A stretch of DNA of 64,000 nucleotides from Asterias rubens. Taxonomy: Eukaryota; Echinodermata; Asteroidea; Forcipulatida; Asteriidae. Below the pieces are notes generated by a model. The model was not told where the DNA came from. It worked only from the letters and a program-made list of their open reading frames with translations, and did no database searches. The stretch spans positions 6,174,377-6,238,376 of the forward strand of contig NC_047066.1 in assembly GCF_902459465.1 (NCBI RefSeq). The letters run 5' to 3'. Below are positions 38,401-47,614 of the stretch, piece after piece. Position 1 is the stretch's first letter; each line of letters begins with the position of its first letter. Both the position numbers and the translations under genes were made by a program.

Positions 38401-39985
38401 GCGAGTTAACTATGAAAGAAAAAAACACCGAAGTTGTGTGCTTTCAGATGCTTGATTTCGAGACCTCAAGTTCTACAATGTAAACTTGAGGTCTCAAAAT
38501 CAAATTCATGGAAAATTACTTCTTTCTCTTAAACTAGGTCACTTCAGAGGGAGCTGTTTCTCACAATGTGTTCAACCATCAACCTCTCTCCATTACTCGT
38601 ACCAAATAAGATTTTATGCCAATAATTATTTTGGGTAATTACCAATAGTGTCCACTGCCACTGCCTTTAAAGGGCAATGGAGTAAAACATACAAAAATTT
38701 GATAAAACTTTCACAGAGCAGTTGTGGAATGATAGATTTCCTGCAACTCAAATGTACAATGAGTTCTTAATAATTTGCTAAAATTCAAAATTGTTGGACG
38801 AAACCATTCATAGTCTGCTGCGTAGCGCAAGGCCATTTGTTTTGTTTATTCATTTTATGTAATAGTAGGATTTGAAACTTTGCATGGTGGAAGTATTTAA
38901 CTAAGAGAGGTTTGCGGTAACACCACATTAATAATCTTTCGAGTAGTGCTGGAACTGAAACCACCAGTTATTTTCAAAACCAACACTACTCAAAAGAGAT
39001 ATTCACAGTGGTGTTATCCCAAAACTTCTCTTATTAATTTTATTACACGCCCAACAGCACAACCATGTAGCACCAATAACAGGATGAATAGACAACGAGA
39101 AGAAATGTTCAGTTTTGGATGTGGGAGGGAAAACCCTAAATGGGGAAACCAACACAATCTGGGCCCAATTTCTCTTGATAAAAACAGGTTTACCAACCAT
39201 ATTTCCATGTGATTTTCAGGATAAGCAAACAAAAGCTGAATACCGGTAACAAGTGCTATGTAACAAATGGAAATTTGGCTGGTAATCCTGTTTTTATCAG
39301 GGAAGAAATTTCATGCTTAGCAAATTGTTGTGCTTAGCAGCTCTATAAAATTGGGCCCGGTAGTGGCTGGAAAACTAAACCCAATCCACATGCAAGGCTC
39401 CGGTCTGAGGTGGGGGTGTTCGGACCCAATCCCCAGGACAGAGGCAGGCCCAAAAACTTTCTAATTTAGGGGAAGCCAGGCATGAAATACCTATTTTGTA
39501 GCAATAAGACGTCCTTTTTCACTGTAAATTCTTTTGCTTTGTGTCTGTACTCTTTACGTCTGTACTATGCTTGGGACCAAGGAAAACCAGTGGTTACTGA
39601 ATGGGTCAGTTGAAGTAAAAAATAAATAAATAAACGCATAAAGAATGAAAATATAAATTGACGTACCCACGGATGCAAGCACATCAGCAACTGACAACCA
39701 CGTCAGAATTTTCCTCTGTCGCTGGACCACTCTGAAAGATTGTCTCTGTCTGGGAACGTACGCCTTCTTGGGCAGAAGGATGTACACTGCCCCAACGATA
39801 CTCAAGCACGAGGACAAAATAGCGCAGATGTTGTATACCACCGGCATGCCGAACTCCCCTCTATGATACGGCCTGGCGTTCGACATGATCACGTCTGGCA
39901 TGTGACTGGCGTTCCATTTGCTGATGTTGTGATGGATCGAATACTGGACTGCACAGCAGATCAGGTCTAAAGTTGGTGAGGCCAT
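29437..39985 (-). CDS. GPR143: G-protein-coupled receptor 143 (OA1 type)
   Basis: Eight exons (39667-39985, 35596-35741, 33987-34075, 32943-33038, 32189-32313, 30664-30769, 30397-30505, 29437-29673) join in phase into 408 residues; human GPR143 has 404. It starts MASPTLDLICC, close to the vertebrate N-terminus. Family hallmarks seen are AWIQ..FFVATYFWTFFYAVDVHLML (TM3), PHYL..Y.P.....NPILY (TM5), GIYTDRERK..QVQNKFLKI (cytoplasmic loop), CWLPNVINGCLLF (TM6) and MNPLQAFLNAIIYWG (TM7). Sequons occur at N20 and N25 and, in the first outer loop, at N115, N120, N126, N134 and N139. The last two sit in a small NGTE duplication. The tail contains DDDALL (D-x3-LL) and YNYV, both of the endolysosomal sorting type. 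In vertebrates the protein is a melanosome/endolysosome receptor reported to bind L-DOPA; its role here is unknown. Confidence 0.94.
29815..30040. repeat. Inverted pair of tRNA-derived SINE heads
   Basis: Two oppositely oriented copies of a third tRNA-like head, about 40 bp apart. The minus copy at about 29815-29895 reads through ACTAGAGCAGTATTTGAACC. The plus copy at about 29936-30040 reads AGATAGCTCAGTTTGTAGAGC then GGTTCAAATCCTGCTCTAG. Tail-like fragments TCAATATTTCTTTGTTCC occur near 19728. They lie in the last GPR143 intron. Confidence 0.65.
30799..31025. repeat. Tandem duplication of about 115-120 bp
   Basis: Two diverged copies in the GPR143 intron upstream of exon 30664-30769. Both contain ACCCTCC.ACT.TTTTACC, then TGAATGATAGATA.ACTAAGCC, then TGCAGTAT. 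The second copy is at about 30918-31025. Confidence 0.65.
31078..31168. repeat. Minisatellite, about 20-bp units
   Basis: Four copies of a unit like AAAGGCCAGCCACCATTGTT with small indels, in the same GPR143 intron. Confidence 0.75.
32478..32875. mobile_element. MITE family A, complete reference copy
   Basis: Left TTAAAGACAGTGGACACTAT, right ATAGTGTCCACTGCCTTTAA, about 400 bp. The interior includes TATCTCAACATATGCATAAA, an internal inverted pair GAGACCTCAAATTCTTAATC/TGAGGTCTCGAAGTC, and CAGAGGGAGCCGTTTCTCAC. It has no open frame. It lies in the GPR143 intron between exons 32189-32313 and 32943-33038. Confidence 0.85.
33310..33655. mobile_element. MITE family B, inverted copy
   Basis: Begins GAAGGAACGTTACAGAATTGG and continues with AGATCACAGATTCACATC, then GCTCAGTGAGCG and GATCGATCTCAAACTTCTAC, the reverse order of 4791-5173. 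The right end is degraded (GCAAAACCAATTTTCTGC). Confidence 0.6.
34980..35414. mobile_element. MITE family A, internally rearranged
   Basis: Left TTAAAGGCACTGGACACCTT, right AATGTCCAGTGCCT. The block GAGTGAGAAATTACATCTTT followed by CAGAGGGAGCCGTTT occurs twice within it, so the copy contains an internal duplication. Confidence 0.65.
35895..36030 (-). repeat. tRNA-Leu-derived SINE fragment
   Basis: Minus-strand head GTGTCAAGGCCAAGCGGATA, anticodon-loop region TGGACTCGAGTTCTGG, B-box-like GTGGGTTTGAATCCC and tail TGTGTCCTTGAGCAAGACAC. It is the same family as the tandem array at 5560-6300. Confidence 0.65.
36304..36704. mobile_element. MITE family D, duplicated with its flank
   Basis: Two elements with ends AGGCCCGGTCACACAAGCCC, at about 36304-36443 and 36526-36704, are separated by the palindromic repeat ending AAATTGGGCCCAGTTA. 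That flank also precedes the first element, so the whole block (flank plus element) is tandemly duplicated. The interior inverted pair is AATGCACGCCCT against AGGGCGTGCATT. A related single copy is at about 50232-50402. Confidence 0.7.
37438..37810. mobile_element. MITE family A copy
   Basis: Left AAGGGAAGGTACACTATTGG, right AACGTGTACCTTCCCTTTAA, with the family A interior. The terminal sequence differs (GGGAAGGTACAC), so this is a subfamily. It lies in the GPR143 intron. Confidence 0.7.
37922..38235. mobile_element. MITE family F, partial copy
   Basis: Begins AAAGCCATTATACACTTTCG and contains CTCAATCGGTCATCGGAGTC and TATCGAGAATTGATATTGTT, matching the complete copy at 55370-55739. The right end is replaced by a T-run near 38250. 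Confidence 0.6.
38283..38670. mobile_element. MITE family A copy
   Basis: Left GTAAAGACAGTGTACACTAT, right AATAGTGTCCACTGCC with a duplicated CACTGC before TTTAA. The interior palindrome ACCTCAAGTTCTACAATGTA... is present. It immediately follows a family F fragment. Confidence 0.75.
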
Positions 39986-40059
39986 GATGAGTTACTGATC
40001 AAATTGTATTCAGCTCGTCAATGAAATCATGTACATTTTATTAGACGTCAAATTTCTAG

Positions 40060-40325
40060 ACCTCATCAATTCTCATGCTGAACACTCGACATGCTAATTA
40101 GGGTGACAATCTTTTCGCTGGGTTTCTTAAGTTCACGCCAAGGTCTGAAACGTGCGAGTATGAGTTCTGTCGACTTGACTTCCAGTATAGTTTTCTAAAC
40201 TGCATCAACTTTCATGCTGGAGACTCGACATGCCATTAAGCTACAATCTTTTTCTAAATCCACGCGACGCCAAGGTTTTCAACCCGTGAGAATACGTTAC
40301 GGTTCTGTTGACTTGACTTCCAGTT
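40060..40325. repeat. Tandem duplication upstream of GPR143
   Basis: Two diverged copies of about 130 bp, each running from CATCAA.T.TCATGCTG through ACTCGACATGC and CGCCAAGG to GACTTGACTTCCAGT. They begin about 75 bp upstream of the GPR143 ATG and so lie in its probable promoter or 5' untranslated region. Confidence 0.7.
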
Positions 40326-40724
40326 TGAACAATGTCACACCAACTAAACTAGGTACTATACTGTCAACAAGGTCTTTGTGAAACAAGAAAATTGCCCGTG
40401 AACTTTCAAGCATTCCAAGTGTCGTGTTTCCACTTCCTCCTTGTGGAGCCTTGACTAGTTTTTAAGGTCGAACGGCGATGACGACACGCAAACCTCACAT
40501 TATTTCCTGCAGATCAGTCAACATTCTCTGATCCATCTGGCCTCTTTGAACTCGTCTCATCAATTTGTCTTGTCCTTTATTGCGGAAGAGAAGAAAAAAA
40601 ATCACAATAAAAAAGTTGCTGTTTTGGTTATCAGGACTTCACATAATCAATTATGATGATCGCTAGGACAATGTTTACCAAGTTTTTACTTCCACTTTAT
40701 ATAGCATCCATAGAAAATATTTGT

Positions 40725-41110
40725 TTAAAGGCACTGGATATGCTTGGTTATTGCTAAAGACCAGTATTCTCAATTGGTGTATCCCAATATAATTAAATGC
40801 ATAAAATAACATGTCTGTAAAAATTTAGGCTCAATTGGGCATCGAAGTTGCAAAAAAATCAATCAAGAAAAAAAACCTGGGTGCACAAATTTGTGTGCTT
40901 TTAGTTGCCTGAGAAATGCTTCAGGCCTGAAGTCTTTCTCAGATTCAAATATTTTAGTGAGAAATTACTGAGTCTTTCTCAAAAACTACATTACTTCAGA
41001 GGGAGCTGTTTCTCACAATGTTTTATACTGTCAACAGCTCTCCATTGCTTGTTACCAAGTAAGTTGTCATGATTAATGTAGTAATTGCCAAATGTGTCCA
41101 GTGCCTTTAA
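40725..41110. mobile_element. MITE family A copy
   Basis: Left TTAAAGGCACTGGATATGCT, right AAATGTGTCCAGTGCCTTTAA, in intergenic DNA upstream of GPR143. Confidence 0.8.
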
Positions 41111-42370
41111 ACATCATCCGTCTGGGGTTTTTCCTCTCTTATTTCCTGGAAACAAACCCTTAGAAATAACCTTTTCTATAAATAGCGATATTTATAGCCA
41201 ACATGAACCTGGGACTTTCCACTGTCAACAGTCAGACTCAACTTATTAAATCAACATCAAATTTTATTAGTATGGTGATGACAGTGTTTTTTAAACTTAT
41301 GACCCCATCACGGTTATTTATCAAATAAACAAAACTTTGCACGCTATCAAATAAGCTTGGGCATTATTGCTTTTTTAACCCATTAATGTTAACCTTTTTT
41401 AAAAATCCTGATAATCAATGATGTCGCCTATTTATTTTTTAATTCTGAAGTTCCAAAATCTCGCAAACAGGTGGTTAAACACCCTGTAAATATGAAAATT
41501 CAATGGAGTATCAAAGTGTCAGTGGAAAGACAAGGGGAATAGAGGCAGATTAGGGCCTAATGGTTGTGGAAAACAAATAATGAGAAAAAAAACAGAGAAC
41601 TAAAATAGAAGCGGTAGTAACTGATTGGTTTACATGGCTTAGAGACCAACAGAGCCACATATTGAGAGAGTTGTGAAAACTTGCTATTAGAAGCCACTTT
41701 TTCAAGGAATCAAAAGTGAACACAGCTGAACCATCAGCCAAAATATCAATGCGATGTGATGCATTTTCCTTCAGTAAATGAGAAATTAATACCTTGTGAA
41801 AAATAGGACCTTTGTGCTGATTGAAAGCTGCGATTCTCTTCTATTTATTGAGCAACTAAAGTTTGGAAGGAAGTGCTGGTAATGGCAGGGAGCATCACAA
41901 TTATTCAGGCATTTATTCTCAATTGAAGAGTCAATGGTGACTGTTTATTTTTCAAACTTCAAGACAATCGACTGTGGTCAGTGCAATAGATGGCAGACGA
42001 ACCCTTGAGGCATGATTTTACTGACAATCAGTGAACTCCTGGATATGAGGGTCTATTTCTGGGGTGGAAAAGTTTAGCCTTTGGGTAACAGGTTGCAACA
42101 TTTTCTCTAAAGGGCTCTTCTGGCCAAGTTGACGTTTGCCTTTTTTATTTGACATGTACAAGCCCCTTTTCAGTGCTCTTTTATGCCATCGACTATTTTG
42201 GATAAGATAAACCGGTGTCAGTGTAAAAACATTATACACAATGTATGCATTTAAATGAAACAAAAGATTTTAAAAAGAGGTAAATTATCAAAATAAAGCA
42301 TAAACATGTAACTTATACTCTGCAACAAAGGTTCATCTCAAACTCCAGATTTCAAGTGGTGGGGAAACCG

Positions 42371-42389
42371 GGGGGGGGGGGGGGGGGGA
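42371..42389 (+). repeat. Poly-G tract
   Basis: An uninterrupted run of about 18 G residues, preceded by AACC. Such a run can form quadruplexes and is prone to length error in sequencing. Confidence 0.8.
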
Positions 42390-44125
42390 ACCTATGTACC
42401 ACCTGAGTTAAATACTAACTGCTTTTCAAGCGATTAAACTTGGGGGTTTCCGAGGGCAAACAAATCAAAAATCTTATTTTAGTGGGAAGGATATCAGTTT
42501 GGTGTACGTGTGCAAACATGAAAGTGTTAAACTTTAAACAACCCAAAGTTATCATCATCCAGATTTTAATGTTAGTCACATTCATTACTCAAGTACCATT
42601 GAATTTTGATGCACTTACAATTTATATGCAAAGAAGTTTCGTTTTGAAAAATGTTTGCCTTTTTATGCAGTGACTGTGGAATTTGGAATGTTTATTCAGA
42701 AGAAGTCACGCTACAACTGTATAAACCCGAACAACCCAAAAGTTCAGTGTGGAAAGGTTCAAAAACAGGCTGTTTCAAAGTGCTGTATTTGTATTGTTTA
42801 CATAACTCTGGCTTTATGACCTAATTTTGTTCCACATTATGGGGTATTCTGGACCCAAATGTTGCAAATTTGATCAAAGCCTGCTGACTTGAACCAAGTC
42901 CTCAAAATATTGTTAACTTGATTTGTATTGGTTTTTAAGATTGTGTAATCTGGAGCGTTCTAATCTGGAGTTTTGTGAATTTTTGAACTTAAATTTATCG
43001 TCCACAATTTTACAGGTAGCAGCCTACAATGCAAACAGTATCAGCCCAGTATGTTTACTTCTTGTGAAAAGGGGAAACCCTGAGGTTGCTCATCATTCTG
43101 CTAATTTAAAACGGACTTTTGAGTTTGACAAGGTTTTATCTTGGTAATCCATAAGCTGCACCATACATTCACCTTGCCATTTTGTGCCGTGGTCTTGGCC
43201 GTGCAAATAAAGGGCTGAGCCAAAGGCAGGTTCTAAATGCGCCCGACCAAGACGCTGCCGGTGTCGTGCCAATAAGGTTCCGCCAAAGATTATAGAGCGC
43301 CGCAAGGCGCAAGATGCGGAACTGAAGCTTTATCTATTGTTGGAACGTGAAAATACACATGGGCGCCATTTCCTCAAGTGAATGTTTTGTTTCCCATTGA
43401 TAGGAATGGTCATTGTCTGCACTGATCTACTGTTGTATCAAAAGAGTTACTTGCCGAAATGGCGTCCAGCGGGATTTCACATTTCAGCCCGAGTTTCGCA
43501 TTTTGCAAAGTCCGCAAAGGAATTTGACTGCGTATCTATATGTGAAATGACCGAGGTCAGAGGTCAAACTACATGCCGGTTTTGCAATTTTTGAGGCCGG
43601 TCTCTGCTGATGTTATTCACGAGCCTCAAAGAATGACGTCAGACGCTCAGGCTAACATGGTGCCACCACTTTTTCACTTATTTTTACAAAAAAGGATATC
43701 TCAATCATTGAGGTTATCATTCATAGATAATGAATTCTGCATTCTGTACGAAACACCAGGCGTTTGTACAGTACTAAACAGATGCAGATGCAGATACAGA
43801 AATGACAAAGTTGTAGCGCCATACAGAAACTTTTCCCATCAATGATCATGGTCCTACCAACCGAGAGGTAGACATCTATATGATCTATCTATGATCTAGA
43901 ATTCTACCTCAATTGTCCTACACTACCTACATGTACCAAATCAAAGGCCTATCAATTCTGCCTCCTCTGATGTACTCTGATAACCTTCCGTATGGCGCCA
44001 CCACTTTTTCACTCATTTTTACAAAAAGGGATATATCAATCAGGTAAATTAGATACTATATTATTTTATTTCGAATGAAAAAGTGGTGGCGCCATACGGA
44101 AACTTTTCCTGATGTACTCCTGAGT

Positions 44126-44209
44126 CCTAGAACTATTTCGGTTTCGTCCGGCTATCGTCTCCGTATTAAACGGGAGACGATCGCCGGACGAAACCGAAAT
44201 AGTTCTAGG
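44126..44209. repeat. Near-perfect 84-bp palindrome
   Basis: Arms of about 40 bp (CCTAGAACTATTTCGGTTTC... against ...GAAACCGAAATAGTTCTAGG) flank a short ATTAA-type loop, with only one or two mismatches. It sits next to a second hairpin formed by ATGGCGCCACCACTTTTTCA at 43993 and TGAAAAAGTGGTGGCGCCAT at 44077. Confidence 0.85.
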
Positions 44210-46497
44210 TACCTCCTATACTATGCTGGCACTGCCAGGGCGCCGGCCGCCGCGCCAGGCTCGGGCTGACAGTTACAACGGTACCGGACAGCAGGAGGGA
44301 GTATTGGGAGCCAGTAAGGCCAGTCTCCGTTGCCTTTTGTTGTGTATTGTTGCGTGTATGTGACAATTGTGTGTTGTTTTGTAAATGGAGGCTTTTTCTA
44401 CGTTTTCTTTGTAGTGATGATGCAACTCGACAGAGGAGTCACTGGGCTAAACTGTGCTGAACTGTAATGTAGGAAACATAAATTGTATACTCAACACTCA
44501 TCTACCACTCAGCCACCGTAACATACATTTCCGCCGAAACTGATGGCATAAAAAATTACTCACCAAAACAAGACGGATGGTCCAAGGGAATGAAACACTT
44601 TCTCTGCTGCTCCCTTGTTTGTAAATGTTTGTACTTGTCACTTTCTCACTGAGAGAGCACACGTGATGCATTTACCGATAGAGGGCGCACATTAACCTGA
44701 CTGTCACCACACAGGAGATCTGAGCGCGCAGCATTGCTTTGAAAGTTGGCCCCCCAGGGAGAGACCAATAATAAAAGATCGTAATAAAAGAGATATTAAA
44801 ATGTATTCCTAACAAAAAAGACACAACTTTGTTTCAATGAATACATGCTGACTTTATCACTCATAATGAACATAATTTAATGGAAAGTGTCATCCCAGTT
44901 TGCTGTCCCGGCTGCTGCAAAGGGAATACTCCATCCATCAAGTATCACATGACGAGCACGCGGCCGCTTATGTTTTACTAAAATCACTGTGGGCGGGAAA
45001 AACTTATTCCCAAAAATAAATTCATTATTAATGCTCGCGCGCCCATTCCGTTTTAGCAGAGTCGACATTTAGGCCTATGTCACGTGAGACAAATACGGAC
45101 ATCCTTTTCAAGGCAACCTCTATGAATAAATTGGAATTACTATATGTTTCGGGAACCTCTAGCGTGAGACACCTTTTGAAAAAAATACGCATGTGCTTGT
45201 TGGCCACGGTCACCTGTCACAATAACAGGGCCCTTTATAGAGCCCGCCGAAATTTATGTCATAAATTAACGTAATGGTCACCACCGTTTTTGTGCAAAAA
45301 TTCTGCATTATTGTTAACACTTAATTACTACAATCATGCATGAGGTCAATATTAGTCTCAACTAAGGCAGGGTAAACTACTGAAACGGGGACCAGTGGTG
45401 CGTGCGGGGGGTGGGGGGGGGGGGGTGAAAGGAAAACTCTAGTTCAAAATTCGAAAAGAATTAATGCAGATAATTAAAATTTTAGAAAGCAAAGGTGTGC
45501 GCTTAGGCCAGAATCGATGTTGGGCCTAACGTAAGAATAATAAAATAAAAGTCTTAAACATTTGAAACATTACAAATAGGATTACACGATTTTATTAGTT
45601 AATAGAAAAACAAAATCATAAAAAATTATTATAGTTTTAAGAAACATAATGTAATTATTTCAAAATGGTATAAAGCAGAACTGAAATAAATCATTCACCA
45701 AATAATTATCTTCACTTATTTAGAATTCATTCATAAGTGGAGTGCCTCCACTCAAATAGTGTATTTGATTTTGTAATATTTAAAATATATAAAAATAAAA
45801 ACACAAATATAATACAAACAGCCCTTACACCAAATTGGATGTAATTATTTTTTTTTACAAACAGAGGAACTGCAGTAGCACAAAAACTTACTATGCATCA
45901 AACATTTTCGCTAAATACTCAGTGGGAAAGAGTTATCAGCCATGATGTTTCAAGTGCATTTATATAGTATAAACTGGTGACCGGCTCCCTGCCTAGTTTT
46001 GCTAAGCAGACTTTTAAAAGCAACATTTTCTGCTAATATGCAGCTCTTTAAGAAATAATGGTCCCTGTTGTAGAAAATAGGTAGGCCTATGAATAAAAAC
46101 ATCATTAAACACAGAAAAGATCGAGGCCAGCTCAACACAAAGCGATCCACAACAAGAAAGAAATTAGCCTAAAGTATGATAAGAGCATAATAGCAGATTA
46201 GACAATATTAAAAAATAAATAAATAAATAAATAAATTTAAAAAAAATCTTTGTCAACAAAGAACTTCTTTTAATTAATTAATGCACGGTGTACTCAAATA
46301 ACTAAACTAATTATTTACAATAATTTACATCTTATTTTAAATTTACAGCTGCAAAAATATGACTAGGCTAACCATTTACTTTAAGCCAAAAATGAAGTGT
46401 TTAACAAATTAGAAAGAAACAAAATATAAAATAAAATAAATAATATGTTCAGTCCAATAAAATAATCAGTTGCATTTTGATTTTAAAAATAATTTGT

Positions 46498-46640
46498 TTT
46501 TACCCTTACACCGATGTATATTGAGCACTGTATACTCAGCACTTTCCTGAGCCCTGTGGAACAAATCCACAGGGTGGGATTTGAACCCACAACCTCTGCA
46601 TTCAGATATCTTACCACCACCAATATCTACAACCATCCAT
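46498..46640 (-). repeat. tRNA-derived SINE, family B
   Basis: Minus-strand copy: ACAGGGTGGGATTTGAACCC (B box complement), with AGCACTGTATACTCAGCACT and ACCCTTACACCGATGTATAT as the tail. Confidence 0.65.
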
Positions 46641-47614
46641 CTTTAAAATAACAAAATACTCTGTTAAATGTATATAATTTTTATCAATATCAAAATATTC
46701 TGCTAAATATATACATATATTTTATCAATAATCTATTGTGTTATCACCACTAAACAAATCAATTAGTAATGACAGACTATAGGCAGTTTGGGTAGAGTGA
46801 AGCCCAATCCCTCTTATTTGTTCTTCTCCTAAATAATATCACACCAAATTGTTTAAATTTAGATAAAATAGCCTAACTGTGTGGTAACTAAAAGGCACTT
46901 ATTGTTTGGGCCTACTGGCTCCATTCCTTTAGAGTCCTTCACTTTGGTGATTGGATGTATATCAGGTCCTGCCTTTTTCATTTCATTACTGAGTGAAATT
47001 TACATTAATTCTAAACTATTCTCAAACTTAAAATACTATGTAACTATACAACACATAACAAAATTATCCTTCCACCAAAGGATGTCTATTCATTTCAGTA
47101 ATTCAAAATTATGGCACTAATTCAAGACTGAGGAAAATATTTTGATATTTTGTAAATACTTAGATATTCTGTGAACACTTAGATGTGTTTATATTATTCC
47201 ATATGCCTGAAGTAAAATACATGTACAATGCTTAACTTAGTAGTAGTATATGGGAAGGTCCGACAAGCAGCCACAGCTTGTACTATACGTCTGCCTTCCT
47301 CACAAGAAATAACAAAACAACCAGTCTAGTTTCCTGGTTTCACATCAAACTATTACCATCCTCACGAAAATTGAAACTAATATGAATGGACTAAGCATCC
47401 TTGATGTGATTTGGAAGAGTGTTCCTTTCTTTTGGTCCATAGCAGGAGAGTGAGCAATCTGCAAATGACACAGCATGGGTTCTGATGGGTACGATAACTT
47501 GAGGAGAATATGTAGATGATCCAATCATCGAGAAAGGACAACATGCCAGTTGACTCCTGAGGACGTTTCTCCACCGTACAGGAAGATGATGATTTGTGAC
47601 TGAGACACTGGTCC

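Larger units (their letters stand above)
39986..47614. other. Intergenic stretch, GPR143 upstream to HELZ2 3' end
   Basis: I support no gene here. It contains the GPR143 upstream duplication (40060-40325), a family A MITE (40725-41110), a run of about 18 G at 42371-42389 and another G-rich run near 45403-45425. Hairpins occur around 43985-44110, with a near-perfect palindrome at 44126-44209. A GC-rich patch follows at 44225-44300, then a SINE-B copy at 46498-46640. AT-rich DNA from about 45500 to 47300 may include the HELZ2-like 3' untranslated region. Short open frames at 43382-43594 and 43093-43305 match nothing I know. Confidence 0.55.

Noticed and set aside
39003..39232. Overlapping frames resembling those at 53477-53719
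   Set aside because: Both share the phrase GATGTGGGAGG.AAA in opposite senses, indicating an interspersed repeat, not coding homology.
43382..43594. 70-codon plus-strand frame
   Set aside because: No family resemblance, no splice partners, and it sits beside hairpin repeats; not supported as a gene.
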